Notes under the pieces: model-generated | What the model saw: only the letters and a program-made list of their open reading frames with translations | Told to the model about the DNA's origin: nothing | Databases searched by the model: none | Shown: positions 42,811-53,045 of the stretch, in pieces | How the letters are laid out: every line of letters starts with the position of its first letter | Numbering within the stretch: the first letter of the stretch is position 1 | Translations under genes and position numbers: made by a program | Origin: Lactuca virosa | Taxonomy: Eukaryota; Streptophyta; Magnoliopsida; Asterales; Asteraceae | DNA length: 64,000 nucleotides | NCBI GenBank assembly: GCA_928212115.1 | Contig: CAKMRJ010003334.1 | Location: 102,019,650-102,083,649 of the forward strand | Direction: 5' to 3'

Positions 42811-45800
42811 ATGGTAGGTTTTTCAGAAACCCCTTCCGTCCAAGAACAATCAGCGCAGTCTTCGATTCTCAACTTAAGGGCAAACCAAAACATGATACTC
42901 GGCCTTGATCCGGCCAAATATGAGAGATTTCTTCAACCCATTGTCGAATGCCTGAGATACTCTCCATGAGTCATTGCTTTGGCTAAATCAGATATCGTTC
43001 CCATGGTTCTCCTGTCAAAGGCATACTCAACTGCCCGCTATCAGAAGGTGGAACAAAGGATTATGTTTGAAGTTTTCAACAGGAAAACTCACATCACCAA
43101 GTCCCGAATTTGTTCTCTGCTAGGGCTTCCACAAGAAGGAGACTTAATTGACCCTGAATCCATCTCTAACTCCGCCATCATGGAGATGTTCTTCCAAATG
43201 GGCTACAAGGAGATCTTAACTGCCGTTTCCAAGTTCAAGAAGCCCAATTTACCACCAATGAGAAATGGGATGTTTACCATCCTCTTCAAGAGCTTCTTTG
43301 AGCAAGTCAAAGGCTCAGATTGTGACAGCAAGCTCTTCATGACCCTCACGTATGGGGTTTGTTCTGGAGCAAATCTCGATTATGGTGCAGTGCTATGGGA
43401 TCAATTGGTCCAAGGTACTCTCTCAACTACACGACACATTGAGATTTCATGTGCTTGTTTCTGGACATTGATTGTTCAACAAGCTATTAATAAGCTTCAC
43501 ATTCCTATCATGCAAGATTCTCTTATGGCAACGATTCAGATTTTCCACACAATGAATATCATCTTGGATGATAATTCGAAATTCTTTTTCATAGGCTCAA
43601 TCCCTGAGACAATATTTCGTGATGTCCCTGTTGCAAGTAAAGTCCTGGAAGCTTATCGTAAAATACTAGTTTCAGGCTTTCGCCCTATAATTGATGACTT
43701 CCAAAAGATCCTAGATGAGGCAGAAAAAATTAAACAAACTAGGGAAGAAACGGGTTGCAAAGGTCGGTCCATCTGAAAAGGCCCAATCACCTAAGAAGAG
43801 CAGTAAAAGAAAATCCAGTGAAGGACCCTCAACACCTCCTCCAGCTCCTAAAAAGAAGAAGGTCAAGAAAGCCGCTCACAGGCCACGATCTCCAACACCA
43901 AGTGTTCACAAAGATTCGAATTCACACACAATTTCAGATATTCTTGTTCAGGAAGATGTTCACAACGAAAATGAGGCAGAAGCTACATCTCAACCGAAGG
44001 TCTCACAGGCAGTCTCTACAAATCCTGAGGTAACATTCAAAATTCCTTCCTCTGTTCCAATCAACGAATATCTATTCCAAGATTTTTCCATCCCTTCACC
44101 TACATCTACTATTTCTACCCAATCACCATCGCCCCTTGCCCACCCGTATCAATGGGGGTTTCGCAGACCCAATCCACTGTTACCCACTCAACTCCTCTCT
44201 TCACAGATTCAACCGCAACTACAACAACCACTGGTGAACCTCCAGTGTCTTTCAACGCATCTGATGTGGGGGCAATACTTCACGTTTTTCTTTTGGCCAT
44301 TCTACACCACCCATTTCTCCTCTTAGACAAGATGAGTCGGATACCATTTTTGGTGGTGATGTTAGTTTTGAAGATTTTACCTTCAGGCCTTTCCATGTTC
44401 TTGACGAAAGTTGGACTCAAAGGCAAATCAAGGCTGTTAGTTTTGAAGATTTTACACCAGTCACTCAAAGGCAAATCAAGGCTGTTAATGACAAGCTGGA
44501 CTCATTAATTCAATCTTCCAGTGCTTCGTCCAGCAATGCCTATTCTCAGGAAGCAGTCAAGGCCTTAATTGAAACAACTTTAAACAAACACGCTACAAAT
44601 CTGGAGAAAGCAAACAAAGTTGTGGAGGATTCGGCTATCACATGCAAAGAAGCGGCCGAAAAAGTCGATAAACTAATTATTGATGCTCGATCCTTCATGA
44701 TCACCTTCTAGAGCTCTTTTGAGTCCAATACTGCCACAGCTAATGAAGCTATTTCAAGTCTAAGTGGTTCTGTTCGCACAGAGAAGGAGGCTCTCGAGAC
44801 TGTTCGCACTGCAATCAAATCTAACAACTCTGAGCTCAACACCTCCATCACCTCCAAAATTGTAAAGCTTCAAGAAGACTTGGTTGTTGAGAGTAACCTA
44901 ACGGATTCTCTCGCACGCAAGACAGATAAAGTGAATGTATTAAACATCAAGCTTGAGACTGCTGAATAGAAAAGATAGACGAGCTCTTATCTGAGATTGT
45001 TGTTGTAAAAAGCTGTGTTTCCGATGTGAATTCATTGTTGTCTAATATCATTGACGCTCGTGATCCTTTTATACATATCACTGTTCGGAAGCATCTGTCA
45101 GACACGCTCATGCCTGCATTCGCAATTCTCAACAGGCTTGAAGGTGTTTCGGAGTCCATGGTCCTTCTAAAACTAGGGGAGACTACGAAAATTCAATCAA
45201 CGAAAGAACCAACCCCGAAGGATGATGGTACTTTTGTTAAAACCAATGAACCTAAGTCAACAAATGAACCGAAGGGTAATGTAGCTTCGGGTTCAAGAGG
45301 AAAAGAGAAAGTGAGAGAAGATGAAGAACAGGAAGAAGATGAACACGAGAGACTTAAACGCAAGGCTCATGATGCAATTCTATATGAAAATATGTGCATT
45401 GTGAGAGAAGCAGAAGAAAAAGAAAATGTTGGACGTGAGGCTCAGACTGCTTTAGTTGTAAAGAAACTGTTATTTCCTCCTTGGTCCATGGAGCGAATTT
45501 TGAACGAAGCAGTGCATAATCCAAGCCTTCACTGGTTGGATCCAGTTACTTCATTCGAACTGGAGAACACTCTTGATTCGCAACTCGATTTCCCCATCAC
45601 ACCGAAAGCATTCCTATTTCGTTATTTTCATGGGATTGCGAATGCTCTAGATGTTGATGCGAATGTTGATAAGTCACTAATGACTTTTTACTTGAAGTAT
45701 GGCAAACCTCAGTTCCAGACCTGGAGTTCGCAGAAGATAAATTCCGTCAAAGTTATTGGACCTATTCAAACTGAGAGTTTCATTAATATCAAATTCAAAA

Positions 45801-46102
45801 CCACTCGAGGTTCTACGAATTTAGTGTTTGAATTCTCTCTTGCAGACTTACCATGCTTAAATCCTTATGACTGGATCATCCTGCTGCATTTTCTGATGTA
45901 GGACGAGAAGAAATATGAACCTGTTGTTGCTCACATCAAAAGGATGTTGGTTTCGTATATACATGAAGTTGTGAAGTTTGATGTTGAAATCGCTTCAGTA
46001 TTACGAAAGAAACCAACAGTCTTTCTCCAAGGCTCAGCAAGTGATATTGAGAAGATGCAAATGGGTAAAATCAAAACGGATAACTGGACGGTTATGTTAT
46101 AG
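42811..46102 (+). pseudogene. Third (post-pol) gene of element B: uncharacterised hydrophilic coiled-coil protein
   Basis: I place the start at the ATG 42811 (MVGFSETPSVQEQ); a TGA at 42967 lies in the same frame, followed by the long open stretch to 43776. N-terminal domain: ITKSRICSLLGLP, MFFQMGYKEIL, FKKPNLPPMRNGMF, LDYGAVLWDQLV. Frameshifts near 43740 and 44200 lead through a Lys-rich, NLS-like segment (PAPKKKKVKKAAHRPRSP), a Ser/Thr/Pro linker and a coiled coil (44490-45010, with stops). The C-terminal domain (45026-46102) has KKLLFPPWSMERIL, FEFSLADLPCLNPYDW and a stop at 45899 before more coding-like text ending at 46102. The order matches elements A and C. No signal peptide or membrane helix is evident. 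Function unknown. Confidence 0.7.
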
Positions 46103-46361
46103 AGAGTTTCAAGAGAGAGAGGAGACATTCAGAAATGTCTATTCACACTGCAATATAAGCATTTGTTTTCTATAGTTTGCTTGAACTACATTTTTGACAT
46201 CATAGGCAGTTGCAATGCGAACAATGATGCTGTGAAGAAGTGTTATTCCGACATGATTCGCTGGTACATTGTCTTTCGCAACACTCTTCTCAGTGTTATG
46301 CCCAAACTATTCAAGACTCATAAGCGCGTTCAACAATGAAGGTCTTCCTCCCAATCGATGC

Positions 46362-46373
46362 AAAGGGGGATAT
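46362..46373 (+). other. Polypurine tract of element B
   Basis: AAAGGGGGATAT lies directly before TGTTGGGTATTTAG (46374), the LTR start. The 260 bp between the third gene and this tract hold no gene. Confidence 0.85.
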
Positions 46374-46419
46374 TGTTGGGTATTTAGTGTTGCGTCTTTA
46401 TGGGGTTTTTTGTATAGTT
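46374..46419 (+). repeat. First ~46 bp of the 3' LTR of element B
   Basis: TGTTGGGTATTTAGTGTTGCGT is shared with the 5' LTR of element A, but the next bases differ (CTTTATGGGG against GTTCACGGG). It breaks off where an inverted LTR fragment begins. Confidence 0.7.
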
Positions 46420-46650
46420 GATGAGAATAATATTCTCTAAGATCGATAGATTCAAACAAATATCAATATGACAATACAAGTAATAGAAAACAATGAATAC
46501 CACTATGAATCAAATGAATGTTGAATGATTAAAACTGCAACACCTCAGAAGAGCTCGATGAAGAAATTCTACTTTAGAGGCGTGCAAGAGTTACAGTACT
46601 TGTCAAAGGAAATATTCAAGAAACGTTATTAATATAATGCATGCATGCAC
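46420..46650 (-). repeat. Inverted LTR fragment of the element B type
   Basis: Read on the minus strand it matches 26150-26353 (shared: GAATGATTAAAA, AGAGCTCGAT, TAGAGGC, ATGCATGCATGC on this strand), with clear divergence and some extra sequence. So B ends in a head-to-head arrangement of LTR start and inverted LTR end. The fragment stops at the ATGCATGCATGCA palindrome, beside the broken start of element D. Confidence 0.65.
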
Positions 46651-46653
46651 TAT

Positions 46654-49647
46654 ATGGGGAATAGGAAAGTCACACCTGTCACCAAGATTGGAGTTTATTC
46701 TTTGTTGCTAAGTGGTGGGTTAACATTAGATTTGAATAAATGTTGTTACTCGTCTGAAATGGCGAGAAATATTATTTCCTTTCATGGTTTGTACAAACAA
46801 GGTTTTACCTTTTCGTTTGATAATGAATGTGGTGGTATTAATGCTTTCCTTAATAATGTTCTTTATTTTAAAGCATTACCTTGTGATGGTGTGTATGAAA
46901 CTGTGTCGGTTGTAGATAACCTAAGAAATAATGTGTTGTGTATCGATTCTTCCACTAGCTTGGATAAAGCATCATTATGGCATTGTCGTCTTGGACATGT
47001 AAGCAAGAAACGCATAGGCCAACTCTAAAAGGATGGAGTCTTGGAGTCATTTGACCTAAAGTCAGATGATAGTTGTGAATCTTGTTTACTTGGGAAAATG
47101 ACAGAGTCACCCTTCACTGGTACTTGTGCAAGGGGTGAGGGTTTGTTGGACCTCATACATACTGATGTGTGTGGACCATTCAGAACCGCCACAAGGGATG
47201 CTAACTGCTTCTATGTGACTTTTACTGATGATTATAGTAGATATGGATATGTCTACTTAATCAAGCATAAGTCAGAAACCTTTGAAAAATTCAAGAAGTT
47301 CAAACAGGAAGTGGAGAATCAGTTGGGCAGGAAAATTAAGATGCTTCGATCCGATCGAGGTGGTGAGTATCTTAGTACAGATTTCCTTGACTATCTTAAG
47401 GAATGTGGGATTGTCTCACAATTGACACCTCCCAGGATACCACAGCTTAATGGTGTGGCTGAGAGGCGCAATCGAACCGTGTTGGATATGGTTCGTTCCA
47501 TGATGAGTCGAGCTTCGCTACCAATCTCATTTTCGGGGTATGCCTTAGAGACTACCGCCCATATCCTTAATCTAGTTCCTACAAAGAAGGTTGCCAAAAC
47601 ACCTCACAAGATGTGGACTGGAAAAGTTCCCAATCTAGATCACATCAAGATTTGGGGTTGTGAGGCTTTTGTGAGGCGCGAGACTCACGATAAGCTCGAA
47701 CCTCGAAGTGAGAGGTGTATTTTCATCGGCTACCCACATAAATCCTTTGGTTACCTCTTCTACAGACCCGGTGATAATGTGGTCTTTGTAGAAAGGAGAG
47801 GAGTCTTTCGAGAGAGAGAGAGTTCATAAGCCAAGGAAATAGTGGGAGGCAAATTGACCTTGAAGAAATTCAAGAGTCAAGTGGTGAAGGAACCTCAAAC
47901 CCTAGCAATCAACCTAAGGAGGAAACTCCTGTTGATCCGACAGATGAGTCTGTACCTATGAGGCGTTCCACGAGAGTAAGGAATGCACCTGAGCATTACT
48001 ATGGTTTCCATATTACTGCGGAAGGTGATACACTTATCAGTGATAGCACATTGTTAAGTCTGGATGAACCTAACAGCTACACGGAAGCCATGGCAGGCCC
48101 TGAGGCTGCTAAATGGAAAGAGGCTATGGACAGCGAGATATAGTCCATGTATGATAATCAATTTTGGAACTTGGTTCACAATGTACCAGGTCGAAAGACA
48201 GTCGGGTACAAATGGATCTTCAAGAAGAAGACTGAAATGGATGGTAATGTATACACTTATAAGGCGCGACTGGTTGCAAAGGGTTTTTCTCAAACTCCGG
48301 GAGTTGATTATGATGAAACCTTTTCACCAGTAGCAAAGATTAAGTATATTATGGTTATGCTAGCCATTGCTGCATTTCATGACTATGAAATATGGCAAAT
48401 GGATGTCAAAACCACTTTCCTTAATGGAAAGTTGGCTGAGGATGTTTACATGAGTCAGCCAGAGGGTTTTGTCAGCGCAGAGTACCCCAATAGAGTGTGT
48501 AAGCTTGAGAAATCCATCTATGGATTGAAACAAGCACCTCGCAGATGGAATCTTTGTTTCGATGAGAAAGTCAAAGAGTTTGGCTTTTCGAGGAGCGAAG
48601 ATGAGTCATGTCTATATGTCAAGGCTAGTGGGAGTATAGTTAGCTTTTTGGTATTGTATGTGAATGACATACTACTCATAGGAAATGACATCCCAACTCT
48701 GCAGGAAGTGAAATCCTGGCTTAGGAAGTGTTTCGCTATGAAGGACCTTGGAGAAGCTGCCTATATCCTAGGGATAAGGATTTTGAGAGACAGGAGTAAA
48801 AGACTAATTGGACTTAGTCAGAGCACCTATTTGGATAAAGTGTTGAAAAGGTTCAACATGCAGAACTCCAAGAAAGGTGAGTTACCGATCCAGAGTAACG
48901 CCAGACTGAGTAAGACTCAGAGCCCGAGTACAGAGGCTGAGATAGCAGAGATGAGTCGAGTTTCGTATGCTTCCACTGTAGGCTCGATCATGTATGCTAT
49001 GACTTGTACTCGTCCTTATGTGGCCTTTGCATTGAGCATGGTCAGCAGATATCAGGGGAAACCTGGCAAGGATCACTGGACTGCCGTAAAGAACATTCTC
49101 AAGTACCTGCGGAGGACTAGCACTGGGTCCTTACCCTCGGTGGGAGTGATGACTTGAGAGTAGTAGGGTATAGTGATGTTAGCTTTCAGACTGATAGGGA
49201 TAATTTCCGCTCTCAGTCAGGCAAGGTATTTACCTTAAACGGAGGAGCAATTTCATGGAAAAGTTCCAAGCAGGAGACAGTGGCTGATTCAACTTGCAAA
49301 TCAGAGTATATAGCGGCAAGCGAGGCAGGGAAGGAGGCTATATGGCTGAAGAACTTCATTGGAGACCTTGGGGTTGTACCAGCTATAAAGGAGCCTAGGA
49401 GATTTTTTATGATAGTGAAAGTGCAGTTGCCTTAGCCAAGGAACCAAGGGATCACGGGACATCCAGACACATCGACAGAAAAAACCATTTCATCAGACAT
49501 CGAATAGAAGAAGGACTCCTCGTGGCAAAGATGGTATCATCGGATGAGAACCCAACAGATCCCCTCACGAAGGGACTGAGTAGGGTTAAGCATCTTCAGC
49601 ATGCAAGGCGTATAGGGCTGAAGGATGATATTAGTTTTAGTAATTAG
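46654..49647 (+). pseudogene. Copia pol of element D (INT-RT-RH), broken
   Basis: The segment 46654-47829 reads MGNRKVTPVTKIGVYS, a pre-integrase domain ending WHCRLGHVSKK, a TAA at 47026, then an integrase with all three catalytic residues visible (HTDVCGPFR, RSDRGGEY, NGVAERRNRT). A frameshift in the GA run near 47820 and a TAG at 48141 precede RT (48147-49120), which has YGLKQAPRRWNLCFDEK but YVNDILLIG instead of YVDD, losing a catalytic Asp. Frameshifts near 49120 and 49400 break RNase H (GYSDVSFQTD, CKSEYIAASEAGKEAIW, TSRHIDRKNHFIRH); the reading ends at 49647 (DDISFSN). It is useful as the reference for deletions in G. Confidence 0.9.
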
Positions 49648-50477
49648 ATAGCTTTGAAATTTGTAAAGTGTAATTGACATTTGATGATAAATAAAAGTTG
49701 TTGTTTATTTATAAGTAAAGTGTTGCTATCTTCTGTCAATCGTTTACAATCATTTTATTTTGCATGTTTTGACTTCCAGAATAATTATGTTATGGTATAT
49801 CAAATTATTTAAATTCTCCACAGTCGGTCATATGGCGGAAGTAGATATGAATCAAGATTGTCATGAGTTGGCTTGTAGATGTCTAAGATGTTGGACATAG
49901 CAAGAGTTGCTACAACACTCATGAGTGCTCATAAGTTCTGAGTATTGGATTCAACCCACGCTCACTTGTATCACTTCATGGAATTTATATCGAGTGATCG
50001 TGAGACGGTAATATCATATAAGTCTTCAAACCTAGAGAAATGAGTTGTTGACTATGAGTTGGTTATACATTGATTGTACGAAAACGCATTGGTAACTCGA
50101 TGTCATAAAATGTGCCTTTGTGTATGATTCAACAAGTAGTAGAACAAGCATATGACTCGAATTTTATCTATTCCTTCTTGGACTAGAAGCGATATCTGGG
50201 CCCCTCGATGATTTTGTTGTGACCTATGTATCGGGCCCGGTCAGAACTAAATTGATGTGTTCAATTAAGTTCTATGTCAAACAAATTGGAAATCAGGAAA
50301 CAAACTGCTGGACAATAAGTAAGACATTGTTCCATGTATTTGTCCGGCTGATATCTAGAACAGAGGATTATATGATCACTTATCTAAAATGGCACTTCAT
50401 AGTTCAACAGAGTTTTAAGAGCTACGATTGTCGGTCGGTTCCTGAAGTCATGCTTGCAATTATAGTTATTAGACTTA
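49648..50477 (+). other. 3' untranslated region of element D
   Basis: About 830 bp, no gene. It corresponds to 32161-33014 (minus) in element G. A 99-codon frame at 50219-50518 runs into the LTR and is not supported. Confidence 0.6.
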
Positions 50478-50491
50478 TCCAAGTGGGAGAC
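50478..50491 (+). other. Polypurine tract of element D
   Basis: TCCAAGTGGGAGAC lies directly before the LTR start TGTTGGATAAGG. Confidence 0.85.
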
Positions 50492-51255
50492 TGTTGGATA
50501 AGGTGTCTAAGTCCATAACTATATTTGAGATGTACTTGACCCGACCCGGCATGGTCCATTTGGGTTGCACTTCACCCGAACAATTTATATGGATAATCTT
50601 TTGAGAATAGTATAAGTTATGATTTATTAATATATTATAAGTTCTAATATATTAATATGAAATCATATTATTTAATTAGTATTGATCTAGAATTAATTTA
50701 GAATTAATTTGGTGATCAAAAGTGTGACTAATTAAATATGGACTCTTGTATTTATATAGTGTGGGCTATTGCTTATTTAGAATAGGCTAGGCTTGCATGG
50801 AAAGTCCATGGATAGTCCATGGAGCTTTAACCCATGGATCTCATGGAAGTGAAAGGTCATGGGTATTAGGGTTTACATGGATGTAACCCTAATCCACCAC
50901 ACTATATAAAGGAGTCATTGGCACTTGAAATGGACTAGTGTGTGTGTGTGAGCAAAGGTGGCCGATTTTTACTAGTGTTCATACTCTCTCTAAAGGTTTC
51001 CAAAGTTTGTGGTGATTTGTGACTTCCATTTGAGGAATCCACATTATTGGTGCTAGGCTCTCAAAATCCAAGCAATCAACCACTACTAAAAGGTATGTAA
51101 TTCTACTAGTCTTTTATGATTCAAGTAACTCATAACATGCTAGTTAGGAAGTAAACCTTGGAAAAATTATTATGTGCATGTATCTTAGTAAAACATAGAT
51201 CCAAGGTTTCTAGGGTTGCATGTACACCCTAGGAGTGTTAGAATGCTCAAAACCC
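50492..51255 (+). repeat. 3' LTR of element D, missing its last ~4 bp
   Basis: It starts TGTTGGATAAGGTGTCTAAG and matches the LTRs of G throughout. It ends CTCAAAACCC, where G has GAAAACCCAACA, and then runs into chromovirus coding text. It includes CACTATATAAAGGAG (about 50898), a likely TATA box. Confidence 0.85.
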
Positions 51256-51318
51256 TTCAGATACAGCAATGATCCCTTTAAATGATATTCAAGTTGATGA
51301 TATCCTGAACTATGTTGA
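51256..51318 (+). pseudogene. Short chromovirus integrase scrap
   Basis: It reads SDTAMIPLNDIQVDDILNYVE, which matches the integrase/chromodomain linker of element F (DDSAVVPLEDIQVDDSLNYIE) in the opposite orientation. Only ~20 codons remain, between the end of element D and an LTR fragment. Confidence 0.7.
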
Positions 51319-52386
51319 GTCACGCAGCCAACTAGCATCCTAAACATATCAGAAAACATACATGCAGAGTCACGCAGACAACTAGCATCCTAATCATAAT
51401 AAACCATGGCTCGGTATTGCTGCGTTCGACCTGCCAAACACAGTGAGGAAACTCACCTCAAGCTGCTAAATCTCTCAGATAAAATCTCGGTCCGCTGATC
51501 CAAAAAATCTCCACGCTAACACCGTTAAATAATATCCAATTAATATTTTGATCTCAGCCCATATTTAAGAATCTAAACTACTTTTCCAACATCCAGGGTA
51601 AAAGACCATTTTACCCTTTTCTTACTTGGCCCAAAACCAAGGCCCAACCCGTTTGCTCAAGAAGCCCAAATTCCTAGATGGCATCCTGAAGCCCAATATG
51701 GCCCAACTTCCTAAATGGGCCCAAAAACCATCATGGCCTAAATCCAAGAAAGCCCGTAGCCTAGAATAGGCCCAAAGTCAGAAGTCTAATGGCCCAACAA
51801 GGCCTAAACCCTAAAAGTCCAAAAGATGGCCCAAACCCATGAAAGTCAACCGAAAGTCAAACTGATGAGTACGCTTGACGTACTCAGACTAACGCTCAAC
51901 GTACTCCTTACGGGGCCAGTACGCGCAGCGTATTAGCTGGGTACACCCCGTGTACTCCGCAGACGACTAACCCAACCCAATAAGCACTTAATTGGTTAAG
52001 TCGTTAAGCCAAAATCTCATATTTGATCCTAAATGGTGACTTAACACGTAAAGTTGGCAACTTTACTCCCATGCATGACTTAATGGGACCCAAAGCTCAA
52101 AAAGAACCATATTAAAGATCCTAACACATGCATGGAAAAAAATAACTCATAAAGGTTGCATTTTTATGGACAAAGGACCTCAAAGGTGCTAATATCTAAC
52201 ATCCATGGCTTCTTGAGTAGATCATAATCTCAAATATGGATTAAAGGACACAAAAATGCACAAATAACACCCTATGTTGGATCTAGCATATGGAACCATC
52301 AAGGTGAGTGCTTTTTACCTGGCACAAATGAAGATGACTCTAGATCTACAAACTCAAGCCCTTCCCAATCAACCTCCAAGTATCTT
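51319..52386 (-). mobile_element. Chromovirus-type LTR fragment, minus orientation
   Basis: Word content and order resemble the LTR of element F (GAAACTCACCTCAAGC, many GGCCCAA/TTGGGCC words, GTAAAGTTGGCAACTTTAC, CATGCATGACTTAATGGG). The start is lost and the right end is cut by the LTR of element C. A GAGTCACGCAGNCAACTAGCATCCTAA unit occurs twice (about 51315 and 51367). Near 51870-51965 palindromic GTACG words occur (GAGTACGCTTGACGTACTC, AGTACGCGCAGCGTATT) in the place where element F has AACTCGNCGAGTT sites. Confidence 0.5.
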
Positions 52387-53012
52387 TGTTGAGAGAAAAA
52401 CTTGAGTAACACACTTGAACAAACGTTATAACAAGTAATAATGCGGAATGAAGTTTAACTCAGTGGATCATAAAGCTCAACAATCATAATAAGTTAGAGT
52501 TAGATTGTTAGATAATTAGGTGCGGAAATATAAGGAAATGTAAATGACAACAAGTATTGTATCAAGAAGACACTATAAGCTGATTCTTAACAAGGATTAA
52601 AGCCAATCCAAGTTAGTAGATGAGATCAAGCTTAGTGATTAAGTCAAGCTGACTTGCTCCGAAGAGATAACGATCTTAATATTAGAATCTAAAGATCTTT
52701 TAAGATGAGAGACTAAGAGAGAATACGATATTTCAAGATAGTGATAGAATGATTGATTGAGGTGTATTCATTCAGAATAAAAGACCTCTATTTATAGAGA
52801 CTCAAAGATTACAAGTTAAATCTTTCTAGGTGTTTCCATGCAAGGCACACTGGACAAAGAAATGTAAAGACATAAAACAGATAAAACTAAGCTACGATAG
52901 ATGATTTCAACTGCGGATGCAGTTGCTGGTTGCGGTGTTAAGCTTGACTGCGGATCTAGTTGATAGCTTCGGATCTCTTCAAGTTTAAGAGGGTCACTTT
53001 TATGTTTCAACA
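52387..53012 (-). repeat. 3' LTR of element C, 626 bp
   Basis: Minus strand: starts TGTTGAAACATAAAAG at 53012 after the polypurine tract and ends AGTTTTTCTCTCAACA at 52387. The U3 part contains several ATCCGCAGT/ACTGCGGAT-type words (52915-52960) and a TATAAATA at 52789-52796. Confidence 0.85.
52789..52796 (-). promoter_or_regulatory. LTR TATA box of element C
   Basis: The minus strand reads GTCTCTATAAATAGAGGTC, with the box inside a short palindrome. It lies ~220 bp from the LTR start. Upstream are the TGCGGAT words at 52915-52975. Confidence 0.7.
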
Positions 53013-53025
53013 ATTTCCCCCTAAG
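53013..53025 (-). other. Polypurine tract of element C
   Basis: Minus strand CTTAGGGGGAAAT directly precedes TGTTGAAACAT. Confidence 0.85.
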
Positions 53026-53045
53026 TGACCTCTTTAACTATCCTT

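Larger units (their letters stand above)
26150..46419 (+). mobile_element. Element B: SIRE-like Ty1/copia retrotransposon with a third gene, plus strand, interrupted by element G
   Basis: Order: LTR end fragment (26150-26353), primer-binding site, gag, protease-integrase, [element G, 31356-39263], RT-RNase H, spacer, TATA box, third gene, polypurine tract (46362-46373), and the first ~46 bp of the 3' LTR (46374-46419). Domain order is copia. The coding parts are much more decayed than in A: many stops, frameshifts, an integrase deletion and a changed RT active site. The insertion of G with matching 5-bp duplications shows B is older than G. Confidence 0.85.
46651..51255 (+). mobile_element. 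Element D: 5'-truncated Tork-like Ty1/copia element, plus strand
   Basis: It starts abruptly inside the protease/pre-integrase region and continues through integrase, RT, RNase H, 3' untranslated region, polypurine tract and a 3' LTR lacking its last ~4 bases. Coding text and LTR are clearly of the element G family (for example CESCLLGKMTESPFTGTC against G's SCLLGKITKSPFTGTC). The 5' LTR, gag and most of protease are gone. Confidence 0.9.

Noticed and set aside
50219..50518. 99-codon plus-strand frame
   Set aside because: It spans the 3' untranslated region, polypurine tract and LTR start of element D, so it cannot be a real gene of the element.
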